Source: Actinoalloteichus hymeniacidonis
Lineage (GTDB): Bacteria > Actinomycetota > Actinomycetes > Mycobacteriales > Pseudonocardiaceae
Length of the DNA: 64,000 nucleotides
Direction: 5' to 3'
NCBI RefSeq assembly: GCF_014203365.1
Contig: NZ_JACHIS010000001.1
Coordinates: forward strand, 62,001 to 126,000
Part shown: positions 24,489 to 33,134 of the stretch, piece by piece
How the letters are laid out: every line of letters begins with the position of its first letter
Numbering within the stretch: position 1 is the stretch's first letter
Position numbers and translations under genes: made by a program
Notes under the pieces: generated by a model
The model's input: only the letters and a program-made list of their open reading frames with translations
Told to the model about the DNA's origin: nothing
Databases searched by the model: none

Positions 24489-24527
24489 TCCTGTGGTCTC
24501 ATCGGCCACGGGCTATCCGTGGCAGGA
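24489..24527 (-). ncRNA. S6:S18-type autoregulatory leader element before rpsF
   Basis: Read on the - strand, UCCUG (24527-24523) pairs with CAGGA (24493-24489) as helix P1. Inside it, CCACGG (24522-24517) pairs with CCGUGG (24511-24506) as helix P2 with loop AUAGC. The 3' strand between P2 and P1 is a 12-base bulge starting CCG (CCGAUGAGACCA), with nothing on the 5' side. Two helices with a one-sided bulge holding CCG is the layout described for the rpsF leader motif bound by the S6:S18 complex. P1 includes the first bases of the AGGAGG ribosome site, so binding would block translation. Confidence 0.6.
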
Positions 24528-24656
24528 GGGTCGTCGCGTCGACAACAGCACCACGTTATCAGCGAGGTCGCCCACGGCCCTTCGGGCCCCGTCACCAGCT
24601 CACATGAGCCAACCGCAGACCTCACTTACCGGCCGTCTGTTGGTTACCCTCACCGC

Positions 24657-25427
24657 ATGCCTATCGGTGCGCACGTCGACGCCGACGATCCGCTCGGCAC
24701 CGCCCAGGAGCGTGGAGCGGATGTCGTGCAGTTCTTCCTGTCCGATCCGCAGACGTGGAAGGCCCCCACGCCGCACCCGCAGGCAGCGCAGTTGCAGGCT
24801 GCGGGGATCTCGGTCTTCATCCACTCCCCCTATGTGCTGAACGTGGCATCCACCAACAACCGGATCCGGATTCCGTCGCGCAAGGCGGTGATCGCGCAGG
24901 CCAAGGCCGCCGCCGAGACACACGCCCTGGGATTGATCGTGCACGGCGGTCATGTCCGGCAGGGCGAGGATCCGGCCGTCGGCGTGGACAACTGGCGCAA
25001 GCTCTTCTCCCGGCAGGCCGCCGAGGGTGGCTTCGCCGTGCCGATCCTGATCGAGAACACCGCGGGCGGCGATGGCGCGATGGCCAGGGGTCTCGACGCT
25101 CTCGGCAGGTTGTGGGACTCGATCGGCGAATTCGATCCCGGGTTCTGCCTGGACACCTGTCACGCCTTCGCCTCCGGTGAGGAGCTGGCGAGTCTCGTCG
25201 AGCGGACCAAGGCGATCACCGGTCGCATCGACCTGGTGCATCTGAACAGCTCACGGGACGCCTTCGGCTCGGGCCGAGACCGGCACGCGAACCTGGCGGA
25301 CGGCACGATCGAGGTCGAACAGTTGGTCGCGGTCTGCGCTCAGGCGGGTGCGCCGGTCGTGGTCGAGACTCCCGGCGCCGGTCAGGCTGCCGACATCAGT
25401 CATCTACGTCGTGAACTGGGAGTTTGA
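24657..25427 (+). CDS. nfo: Deoxyribonuclease IV (AP endonuclease, family 2)
   Basis: A 256-residue TIM-barrel enzyme that cuts DNA 5' of abasic sites in base-excision repair. Metal ligands are visible: His in HSPYVLNVAS, His in VHGGHVRQGE, Glu in LIENTAGG, Asp and His in LDTCHAFASGEEL, the cluster HLNSSRDAFGSGRDRHANL, and a final Glu in VVVETPG. It is slightly shorter than E. coli Nfo (285). ATG 24657 has TACCCT 6 bases upstream and no ribosome site, so it is probably leaderless. It diverges from rpsF and is followed after 6 bases by the GT87 gene. Confidence 0.93.
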   Translation: MPIGAHVDADDPLGTAQERGADVVQFFLSDPQTWKAPTPHPQAAQLQAAGISVFIHSPYVLNVASTNNRIRIPSRKAVIAQAKAAAETHALGLIVHGGHVRQGEDPAVGVDNWRKLFSRQAAEGGFAVPILIENTAGGDGAMARGLDALGRLWDSIGEFDPGFCLDTCHAFASGEELASLVERTKAITGRIDLVHLNSSRDAFGSGRDRHANLADGTIEVEQLVAVCAQAGAPVVVETPGAGQAADISHLRRELGV

Positions 25428-25433
25428 TCCGCC

Positions 25434-27053
25434 GTGCCGAGCGATGATCGGGACACCGTGCAGGCGTGGGATCAGTCGCAATCAGCACCATCGGGTTCGT
25501 CCACGGACACTCGCGGCACGGGTGGGATGACCAAGAAGGTCGCATTGACCAGGTACGCGCTGGCGTTCCTCGTACTGCTCAGCGGCCTGACACTGTTCCT
25601 CGGTTATGCCAACAAGGCCCGCTGCACCGGGCCGGAGTTCGATCAGTTCGGCCGTAGTCAGCCCGACTACAAGGAACGCATGGACGGCGATGTCTGTTAC
25701 TCCGACATCCAGCATCTGTGGCTCGGCCGCGACATCGATCAACATGTCTTCCCCTATCTCAGCGGCGGCATCACCGAGGATGGCCAGCTCGTCGGCGGTG
25801 TCGTCGAGTACCCGGTCCTCAGCGGCCTGTTGATCTGGGCGGGCGCCCTGTTCGCCACCAACGACGCGGGTTTCCTGTTGGGCTCGGCGGTGGTGATGGC
25901 GCCGTTCGGTCTGCTCACGGCGTGGCTGCTCGGGCAGCTCGCGCGGTGGAGGGCGTTGTTGTGGGCCTTAGGGCCGCCCATCGTCCTCTACGCATTCCAT
26001 AATTGGGATCTGCCGGTGGTCGCATGTGCGGTGGCGGCCATCTATGTGTTGCAGCGCGGCTGGGGACGAGCAGGCGCGGATCGACCACTGATCGATCGAG
26101 CCACCGCAGCCTCGGTGCTGCTCGCCCTCGGCTTCGCCTTCAAGATCTATCCGGGCATCTTCGTGCTGCCATTGGTGCTGTACGTGCTCACCGGCGGCTA
26201 TCGCGGCCGGGAGATGCCTGCCGACCTGGTGGCGCGCGGCGCCAGATGGGATGTGGTGGGCGCCGCGAAGGTCGCGATGGCCGCGATGGTGACGGTCGTC
26301 GCCGTCAACCTGCCCTTCGCCGTGTTGGGGCTGGAGGGCTGGCTGGCCTCATTCGAGTTCCAGGGAATGCGTTACGTCGACGTGACGACGAACTCGATCT
26401 GGTATTGGGGTTTCCGTCCCTGGTCCAACTCCGACAACGCGGGCTTCCAGGCCGCATTGGACATCATCTCGCCTGCTGCGGTGCTCGCGTCCTTCGCGCT
26501 GGCCTGTTGGTTGGGGTGGCGTCGATTCCAACGGGAGGGCACCTTCCCGTGGATCCAGGTCTCCGGCGCAATGCTGTGCGGATTCCTGCTGCTGCACAAG
26601 GTCCACTCGCCGCAGTACGCGTTGTGGCTGCTGCCCTTCTTCGTGCTGCTGCGGATTCGTTGGGAGTGGATCGCCGCGTACTTCGTGGCCGATCTGGCGA
26701 TTGGGATCGGCATTTTCCGCTGGTACTACATCACCACTCAAGGCCTGCCATCGTCGATCTACGACAGTTTCGTGCCGCAGGCGGTGATGATCGGCGTCTG
26801 GGGCCGGGCCGTATTGCTGGTGGCGTTGTTCTTCGCGTTCCTCGCGGCCAGATCCACCGTGGAGGACGAGGTGCCGCCGGGCCGAGGCTCGCCACGAGGC
26901 GTCTCGCCGTCGACGGCAGGCCTGCCGCAGCAGGGTGAGGGCGGCGGCGAATTGGTCGGGGGGCGTACCAACCCGCCGCCACCGATGCTCAGTGTTGACT
27001 ATTCGCACGGTTTCCGTAAGGGGGTCGGGCACCGGACACCGGCGATTGGGTGA
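25434..27053 (+). CDS. GT87-like (DUF2029) membrane glycosyltransferase
   Basis: A 539-residue polytopic membrane protein related to polyprenyl-phosphate-mannose-dependent mannosyltransferases. After a polar cytosolic start of about 33 residues, the first helix is LAFLVLLSGLTLFLGYANKA. An extracytosolic loop contains CYSDIQHLWLGRDI, then many helices follow (WLLGQLARWRALLWALGPPI, VLLALGFAFKIYPGIFVLPL, HKVHSPQYALWLLPFF). KIYP and HSPQYxLW are typical of the family. It probably builds cell-wall glycan or lipomannan-type polymers, by analogy. GTG 25434 lies 6 bases past the nfo stop and implies coupling; ATG 25527 is an alternative. A paralogue lies at 27416-29164 on the other strand. Confidence 0.85.
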   Translation: MPSDDRDTVQAWDQSQSAPSGSSTDTRGTGGMTKKVALTRYALAFLVLLSGLTLFLGYANKARCTGPEFDQFGRSQPDYKERMDGDVCYSDIQHLWLGRDIDQHVFPYLSGGITEDGQLVGGVVEYPVLSGLLIWAGALFATNDAGFLLGSAVVMAPFGLLTAWLLGQLARWRALLWALGPPIVLYAFHNWDLPVVACAVAAIYVLQRGWGRAGADRPLIDRATAASVLLALGFAFKIYPGIFVLPLVLYVLTGGYRGREMPADLVARGARWDVVGAAKVAMAAMVTVVAVNLPFAVLGLEGWLASFEFQGMRYVDVTTNSIWYWGFRPWSNSDNAGFQAALDIISPAAVLASFALACWLGWRRFQREGTFPWIQVSGAMLCGFLLLHKVHSPQYALWLLPFFVLLRIRWEWIAAYFVADLAIGIGIFRWYYITTQGLPSSIYDSFVPQAVMIGVWGRAVLLVALFFAFLAARSTVEDEVPPGRGSPRGVSPSTAGLPQQGEGGGELVGGRTNPPPPMLSVDYSHGFRKGVGHRTPAIG

Positions 27054-27176
27054 AATTCTCCTGATCATTGGCTTTCGTCCTGCCGGACCGGTACGGCCCT
27101 AGCACGCTCTACTCAGAACAAGATTCAGGTTCTGATGACCGATGTGGACCAGGGTTCCCCGGAGGGCGGTGGCGTC

Positions 27177-27605
27177 ATGCGTGATCGTGGCGTGATCAGT
27201 GGTGACGAACGATGCAGGATTCAGGTGCTCTTCGGCGACCGGGTGGTCGGAGTTCGATACCGAGGTCAGCTACGCGGTCCGGTAATGCTGCTCACCAGTC
27301 AATCCTGGGCGCGCTTCCTCCGCGCCGTTCGGCGCGACGAGTTCTTCGACTTCGCCGTCCCGGAGGAATTCTTGGCCCGACAGCGTACGCCGTCGATCCC
27401 CGAGCGGCGAGGTGCCTATGACCCCGCCGAGGCGCCCGACGCCGCCGAGGCGGGATTCGGACCCGCCGTGCTGGCGGGCTCGGTGATCCTCGGCTCGGCC
27501 CGGCGCGGACGTTTCCACACGACCACATCGGCGGCGCCGTCGACGACACCGCCGATGGGATCGTCGGCTCCCGTCGATCGCACCGGATCCCCGGCAGGTC
27601 GATAG
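27177..27605 (+). CDS. DUF397-like small protein, overlapping a gene on the other strand
   Basis: The first 70 residues resemble a DUF397 domain: VRYRGQLRGPVMLLTSQSWA followed by RFLRAVRRDEFFDFAV fits the (V)xDSKxPxGPxLxFTxxxWxxFLxxVRxGEF pattern loosely. The rest, from about residue 72, is low in complexity. GGAGGG lies 10 bases before ATG 27177; ATG 27135 in the same frame is possible. The last 190 bases overlap the 3' end of the GT87 gene at 27416-29164, antisense. Either this C-terminal tail is real or the protein is shorter or mis-framed. DUF397 proteins usually follow an XRE gene, which is absent here. Confidence 0.45.
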   Translation: MRDRGVISGDERCRIQVLFGDRVVGVRYRGQLRGPVMLLTSQSWARFLRAVRRDEFFDFAVPEEFLARQRTPSIPERRGAYDPAEAPDAAEAGFGPAVLAGSVILGSARRGRFHTTTSAAPSTTPPMGSSAPVDRTGSPAGR

Positions 27606-29164
27606 ATATCGCGCAGCACCAGCACACACAGCAGGATCACCACGAGATCCCGCAGCACCACCGTGCTCAGGAACCATTCGGCGGGTAGCCCCTTGTTGTC
27701 CTCGCCGAGGTAGAAGAACATCCTCGGCGCCCAGAGCAGCGCATCCACCGCCATCCAGGCCAACAGCGGTCGCCAGCGTGCCAACGCCAGCACGGCCAGC
27801 GGCACCAGCCACAGCGAGTACTGCGGGCTCCATACCTTGTTGGTCAGTAGGAACAGGGCGACGACGAGGAACATCAGCTGCGCCAGCCGTGGTCTGCGGG
27901 CGGCGGTCAATCCCACGATCGCGATGCCCGCGCAGCCCAGCAGGAACAACGTCGCCGTCACGGTGTTCAACACCACCGGTGTCTGCCCGGCGGCCAACGG
28001 CCCGTCGAAGCCCGCCCAACCGGTGAACCGACTGATCACGTTGTAGAGCGAGTCGGGATCGGCGGGGCGCTCGCTGTTCAACCGGTAGAACTCCCGCCAA
28101 CCCGTCGGATACAGCAGGGCGAAGGGGATGTTCACCACCAGCCACGCGACCGCTGCGGCCGAGGCCGTCCTCGCCCAATGCGCCAGCCGGCCGGATCGAA
28201 GGCACAGGATCAGCAGCGGGCCGAGTAGGAACAGCGGATACACCTTGGCCGCGCCGCCCAAGCCGATCAACACCCCGGCCAGTACCGGGCGGCGACGCGC
28301 CCAGGCGAGCATGCCGGTGGTGGCGAAGGCGGTGGCGAGGGTGTCGAAGTTCGTGAAGGCGTGCACCATGACCAGCGGCGAGATCGCGGCCAGCGCCGCA
28401 TCCCACGGGCGCCTGCCCGCCAACAGCGTCAACGACCAGACGGTGGTCAGCCAGGCCCCCGCCAGCCAGATCGAACTGATCGTGAAATAGACGGCGACCG
28501 GTAGTACCGAGGTGGTGGAGCCCTGGTCGGTCCAGCCGGTCCACAGGCTGGTCAGTTCGGCGTTGACCCACTGGAACATCCCGGTGATCACCGGATATTC
28601 CATGTAGCGCACTTCTTCTTCGTCGGTCCCCTCGTTGTCGACCCAGGAGTCTCGATAGGGGAAGGCACCGACGTCGAGGTGCTCGGTCGTATAGAGCGGC
28701 ACGATGTCCGAGTAACACAACGCCACGTACTGCCGGTTGCCGCGCCAATCGAGCTGCGCCACGCCCTGTTCGTCGACGTACTGCTGGATACACGGTGCCT
28801 TGATGCTCCAGCCCAGGGCCAACACCAGGATCGACAGCAGCAGGCCCACCCGCAGCGGGCTCCAGAACCAGTGCCTGCCGACGACGGCGTGCTTGCCGAG
28901 CGGGCCGCCGAAGATGCGGCTGGCCGAGCGCGCAAGGTTCTCGGTGTCGGTCGGAGCTGCGCGTTCCTCCGGCCGCAGTGTTGCGTTGTCGACCCGGTGG
29001 CCGGGGCCGGTGGGTTCGTCCTCGGCGCCCGCCGCTTCGGCAGCCTGCTGCGATGCCGAATGGTCGCTGCCGTCGGCGAAGCGGGCCTCGGCCATCGGTC
29101 TCTCGGTGTCCGTGTTGCGTTCGGTCGACTGGGTGGATCGTGTCGTCTCCCGCTCACTGGGCAC
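27416..29164 (-). CDS. GT87-like (DUF2029) membrane glycosyltransferase
   Basis: A 582-residue membrane protein, paralogous to the one at 25434. A long polar N-terminus of about 100 residues is followed by LRVGLLLSILVLALGWSIKA, a loop with VALCYSDIVPLYTTEHLDVG and VEYP-type motif MEYPVITGMFQW, and helices with GGAAKVYPLFLLGPLLILC and NKVWSPQYSLWLVPLAVLAL. The shared CYSDI, K(I/V)YP and SPQYxLW motifs define the family. It lies just downstream of the large PBP, as in the mycobacterial ponA1 neighbourhood, which supports a cell-envelope role. GTG 29164 is the start. The last 60 residues are low complexity and overlap the DUF397-like frame. Confidence 0.87.
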   Translation of the reverse strand: MPSERETTRSTQSTERNTDTERPMAEARFADGSDHSASQQAAEAAGAEDEPTGPGHRVDNATLRPEERAAPTDTENLARSASRIFGGPLGKHAVVGRHWFWSPLRVGLLLSILVLALGWSIKAPCIQQYVDEQGVAQLDWRGNRQYVALCYSDIVPLYTTEHLDVGAFPYRDSWVDNEGTDEEEVRYMEYPVITGMFQWVNAELTSLWTGWTDQGSTTSVLPVAVYFTISSIWLAGAWLTTVWSLTLLAGRRPWDAALAAISPLVMVHAFTNFDTLATAFATTGMLAWARRRPVLAGVLIGLGGAAKVYPLFLLGPLLILCLRSGRLAHWARTASAAAVAWLVVNIPFALLYPTGWREFYRLNSERPADPDSLYNVISRFTGWAGFDGPLAAGQTPVVLNTVTATLFLLGCAGIAIVGLTAARRPRLAQLMFLVVALFLLTNKVWSPQYSLWLVPLAVLALARWRPLLAWMAVDALLWAPRMFFYLGEDNKGLPAEWFLSTVVLRDLVVILLCVLVLRDIYRPAGDPVRSTGADDPIGGVVDGAADVVVWKRPRRAEPRITEPASTAGPNPASAASGASAGS

Positions 29165-29252
29165 GGGCGGATCGTACGTGTCGATAGCGCGCCTGCGCAG
29201 GTAGCCCGGCCGAGTAAGCGGCCGCAGGCGTAGAGGATCACGGTGTCCTGAA

Positions 29253-29318
29253 ACGACCGAAGTCGTGACCGAACGGGCCCCGAGATGTGGGGCTTGCGAC
29301 GGTCACGACTTCGGTCGT
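29253..29318. terminator. Large inverted repeat with nested hairpins between PBP and GT87 genes
   Basis: ACGACCGAAGTCGTGACCG (29253-29271) and its exact complement (29300-29318) make a 19-bp stem. Its 28-base loop contains GCCCC/GGGGC. The right arm alone also folds as CACGAC-TTCG-GTCGTG (29304-29319), a UUCG tetraloop hairpin on the + strand. On the - strand the long stem is followed by TTT. It lies between the PBP stop and GT87 start, so it probably terminates or attenuates PBP transcription. Confidence 0.6.
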
Positions 29319-29347
29319 GCTTCTCGGTCTTCTGTTATCCGCCCGGT

Positions 29348-32300
29348 TCAGTAATCCAGTGGCACTTCTCCGGTTGGGGCTACCTCGGGCTCGCTGCGTG
29401 CGTTGCCGGTGGTGTTGCCGCCGGGGAACCAGCCGCCGTCGTCACCACCGTTGTCCTCACAACGTGGACCCGGACAGTTCTCACCCGGGTTGCCGCCGCC
29501 CCAGCCTGGTTCATCGCTGCCCGGTGGCTCGTCGCTCTCGGGCGGGTCATCGCCCTCCGGCGGGTCCGAGGACTCGGGCGGGTTGGAGGACTCGCCGTCC
29601 TCGTCGCCGTTCTCGCCGTCCTCGTCGCGATTCTCGTCCTCGTCCTCTTCGCGATCCCGGTCTCGGTCGCGGTCCTCATCCTCGTCGTTTTCCGTGGGCG
29701 GCGGCGCGGGCCGCTGCTGTTCCTCGAAGATTCCGATCGGAGTGATGTCGGTGGGGAAGTTGACGACCTCCTTGTCACCGAGGTACGCCTCCATGAAGGC
29801 CTGCCAGGTGAACGCCGGGATATTGCGCCCCCAGAGTTTCTCCGCCGTCGGATTCGTCGCGGTCGCGTTCACCATGAGCGGCGCAGGAGTGTCGGAGCCG
29901 ACCCACACCGCGACCGAGATCTGCGGGGTGTAGCCGACCATCCAGCCTGCCTGGTTCCCATCGGACTGGGCGTACTGGTGGGTGCCGGTCTTCGCGGCCA
30001 CCTCACGGCCGGGGATGTCGTGCAGACCATGCGCGGCCACCGGCTTCAACACCTCGGTGACATTGTCGGCGACCATCTTGCTGGCGCCCGGGTCGCTGCT
30101 GAAGGCGATTTCGCCTGCCTTGTCGTCGTCGGAGCGTTCCATCGCCACTCGGCCGCCCTCGACACCGACGTACTCCACGAAGTACGGCTCGTGCCGGACG
30201 CCGCCGTTGGCGAAGGTCGCGAAGCCGACCGCCATGTCGATGGTGCGCACCTCGTACTGGCCGAGTGCGATACCGGCGGCGGTGACGCCCGCTTCGGTCA
30301 TCAGGGTATTCGCGCCGTTAACCTCTTCGGGAATCCCGGCCTGCCAGGCGGCTTGGGCCACACTGCGTGGGCCGAATTGATGGGCCATGTCGACGAACGG
30401 GGTGTTCGACGACACCAGCATCGCCTCGCGAACCGAACAGTGCTCGTTAGCGCCGGTTCGACAGGTCGCGGTGTTGGCAAAGGTCGTGCCCTCGATGTCG
30501 ATCGTGTTACGGCCGTCGTAGAACTCGCCGATGCCTTTGCCAGCCTGCAAACCGGCCGCGACGACGAAGGGTTTGAACGAGGAACCCGGTGGCTGCATGG
30601 ATGCGGCATAGTCGATACCCGCGCTCCATTCGCCGCCGTTATAGGCCCGCACGGCCCCGGTCGTGGGGTCCACGGCTACCAGGGCCCCGCGCAACTCCTC
30701 GGGCTGGCCATCGAACTGCGCCGCCATCACGGCCTCGGACTGTTCCTGAGCCGTCTTGTCGATGGTGGTCTTGATCGTCATGCCCTCGCGGCGGACGTCG
30801 TCCATCGAGATGCCGAACTCGTCGAGCTCCCGCTCGATCTGGGTCTGCACGTGGACATCGGTCACACTCCGGCCGGTGTTGCCCCCGGTGCCCCTCGGCA
30901 GCCATTCGGGAAACTCCAGCGCGTCGGCCTCAGCCTGGCTCAGATGGCCGCGTTCGACCATCTTGTTGACGACGTAGTCGAATCGGCCCTGCATGCCTTC
31001 GAGGTTGTTGTCCGGGTCGTAGTGCGACGGCGCGTTCAGGATGCCCGCCAGGAACAGCGACTCGTTGGTCTCCAGTTCCGTCGCCGACTTGCCGAACCAG
31101 GTCTGCGCCCCGGCCTCGAGTCCGTAGGTGTTGCGGCCGAACGAGGTGATGTTGGCGTAGGACTCGAAGATGTAGTTCTTCTCCTCCTGCTGGGTCAGCT
31201 TGAAGGCCATCACCACTTCTTGGAACTTCCGGGCGTAGGTCGCGTCGTCCTGCCCGGTGGAGAGCTTGATGTACTGCTGGGTGACGGTCGAGCCGCCGCC
31301 GGTACCGGTGACCGCGGCCCGCAGGATGCCGACCGGGTCGAAGCCCCAGTTGTCCTCGAAGGTCGGGTCCTCGGTGGCGGTCACCCCGTGGAAGAAGTCC
31401 TCGGGGATGTCCTCATAGTCGAGGAAGCGGCGGTCGCCCTCGCCCTCGCCGTTGGGCACGATCTGCAGCATCTCGCTGCCATCGGCGTACTGCACCGTGA
31501 CGGTCTTGTCGAGATCGTCCAGGATGTCGTCGGGCGATTGGATATCCCACATCTGGTAGCCGACGGCGAAGGCGACCAGCGGGGTGAGGATCATCAGACC
31601 GGCCATCACATAGCCGGTGCGCCGGACCCGACGCCAGATCTTCTTGCGCTTCGCCTTCTTCACGGCCTCCGGGGACTCCTCAGGATCGTCGTCCTCGTCG
31701 TAGTAGTCCTCGTCGTAATCGTCGTCGGAGGGCGGTGGCGGGGGTTCGGCATGGGTCAACAACGCCGGTTCGAGCTGCGTGGTCGGCTGCTCGTCGACGC
31801 GCTGTCGGGCCATCGGCTGCTCGCCGGGACGCCGCGACGGGCCTCCGGGACCTCCAGCGGCGCCGGGTCCACCAGGGCCACCTCCGGGAGGGCCTGCGCC
31901 CATGCTGGACGCGGCGGCACCGCCTGCGGCGCCCAGTGCCGCACCCGCAGCTGCGGCACCGGCAGCCGAAGGGCCGCGAGAGCCAGCCGGTCGCCGGTCG
32001 CCGCCGGGCGGTGGCCCCGCCTGCATCGAGGTCGGTCCGCCGCCTGCGCCCGGTCTACCGTCGGTCCGGTTCGCGCCTGGCTCGGCAGGCCCGCCATGGG
32101 GTGGTCGGCCGCCTGCCGCTCCCGGAGCACCGGGGTTCGGTCCATTGGGCCCGCGTCCACCCGGGCCTTGCGCGTTGGGGGGCCCACCGGGTCCACGTCC
32201 GCCCATGGCCTGGCCGCCCGGGCCGGGGCCGTTCGGGGCGTCGGGGCGCGGCTGGCCGCCGGGCGGCCTGCCCGCTTGCGCACCGGGCGTCGGAGTACCG

Positions 32301-33037
32301 CCGGGCGGAGTGCCCGTGCCGAGCCGATCGCTCAGCGAGGAGACCGCCCCGGTCGGGGCGATGTTGCCCGCGCCTGCCGGGCCGTTCGGTGCGCTCGGCC
32401 CGTTCGCGGGCCTACCGCCGGGGCCACCCTGACCTGGTGCGGAACCCTGCGGTGGCCTACCGGGCGGCGGAGCGCCGGGTGGTCCCTTCGGCGGCTGGCC
32501 GTGCTGTTGACCCTGCGGGCCCTGGGGCCCCTGCGGACCCGGGCCGTTTCGCGGGCCACCGGGACCGCCCTGACCGGGCGGCGGCCCAGGCGGCGGACCA
32601 TCGGAGCCACCGCGCGGCCTGCCTGCGTCCGGGGGCCGCTGCATGCCGCCGGGCGGCGTCGAAGGCCGCTCCGGCATTCGGTTGGCGGGCGGCTGACCGC
32701 CGTTGTCCGCCGCGCTGTGTGGTGTGTCACGACCCCGACCGTGTCCGGGCGAATTGTCCGGTTCGCTCGGTGTTCGGGGTGGCAGGTGCCTGCCGGGGCC
32801 CGCGCCGAACTGTTGGTCCGGTCTGGGCGCCCCGGGAGCACCGGGCGCCTCCGGTGGCGGGCCATGTCGCGGAGGTCCCTCCGGGCCGCCCGGCGGCTGA
32901 CCGGGCCGTGGCGGCGGTTCGCCACCTGCGGGCGGGCGAGCACCGCTCGCCTCACCGGGGACGTGCGACATCTGGCCCTCCACCTGCGGCCTCGAAGGTC
33001 GGCCTGCAGCTGGCCTGCCGTTGTGTGCGTCGTTCAC
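29348..33037 (-). CDS. Class A penicillin-binding protein (transglycosylase/transpeptidase), PonA-like
   Basis: A 1229-residue bifunctional peptidoglycan synthase. Residues 1-470 form an unusually long cytoplasmic region, rich in Pro, Gly and Ala, ending in an acidic patch (PPPPSDDDYDEDYYDEDDD). One membrane helix follows at 472-494 (VMAGLMILTPLVAFAVGYQM). The GT51 domain has EDPTFEDNWGFD near residue 555, then GGGSTVTQQYIK. The transpeptidase domain has SSFK near residue 819, SSN near 875 and KTGT near 1015. The C-terminus is an acidic, Pro/Ser-rich tail. GTG 33037 is preceded by GGAGG 7 bases upstream; ATG 32971 is another option. Neighbours match the mycobacterial ponA1 locus. Confidence 0.93.
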   Translation of the reverse strand: MNDAHNGRPAAGRPSRPQVEGQMSHVPGEASGARPPAGGEPPPRPGQPPGGPEGPPRHGPPPEAPGAPGAPRPDQQFGAGPGRHLPPRTPSEPDNSPGHGRGRDTPHSAADNGGQPPANRMPERPSTPPGGMQRPPDAGRPRGGSDGPPPGPPPGQGGPGGPRNGPGPQGPQGPQGQQHGQPPKGPPGAPPPGRPPQGSAPGQGGPGGRPANGPSAPNGPAGAGNIAPTGAVSSLSDRLGTGTPPGGTPTPGAQAGRPPGGQPRPDAPNGPGPGGQAMGGRGPGGPPNAQGPGGRGPNGPNPGAPGAAGGRPPHGGPAEPGANRTDGRPGAGGGPTSMQAGPPPGGDRRPAGSRGPSAAGAAAAGAALGAAGGAAASSMGAGPPGGGPGGPGAAGGPGGPSRRPGEQPMARQRVDEQPTTQLEPALLTHAEPPPPPSDDDYDEDYYDEDDDPEESPEAVKKAKRKKIWRRVRRTGYVMAGLMILTPLVAFAVGYQMWDIQSPDDILDDLDKTVTVQYADGSEMLQIVPNGEGEGDRRFLDYEDIPEDFFHGVTATEDPTFEDNWGFDPVGILRAAVTGTGGGSTVTQQYIKLSTGQDDATYARKFQEVVMAFKLTQQEEKNYIFESYANITSFGRNTYGLEAGAQTWFGKSATELETNESLFLAGILNAPSHYDPDNNLEGMQGRFDYVVNKMVERGHLSQAEADALEFPEWLPRGTGGNTGRSVTDVHVQTQIERELDEFGISMDDVRREGMTIKTTIDKTAQEQSEAVMAAQFDGQPEELRGALVAVDPTTGAVRAYNGGEWSAGIDYAASMQPPGSSFKPFVVAAGLQAGKGIGEFYDGRNTIDIEGTTFANTATCRTGANEHCSVREAMLVSSNTPFVDMAHQFGPRSVAQAAWQAGIPEEVNGANTLMTEAGVTAAGIALGQYEVRTIDMAVGFATFANGGVRHEPYFVEYVGVEGGRVAMERSDDDKAGEIAFSSDPGASKMVADNVTEVLKPVAAHGLHDIPGREVAAKTGTHQYAQSDGNQAGWMVGYTPQISVAVWVGSDTPAPLMVNATATNPTAEKLWGRNIPAFTWQAFMEAYLGDKEVVNFPTDITPIGIFEEQQRPAPPPTENDEDEDRDRDRDREEDEDENRDEDGENGDEDGESSNPPESSDPPEGDDPPESDEPPGSDEPGWGGGNPGENCPGPRCEDNGGDDGGWFPGGNTTGNARSEPEVAPTGEVPLDY

Positions 33038-33134
33038 GAGTGGGCCTCCCACACCGACGTGCCTCTTTGGCACGTAGTTCGGTGGTCGTCTGTGCTGTGG
33101 CGCTCTCGCGCCCGCGCACGCGTTGGAGACGGAA

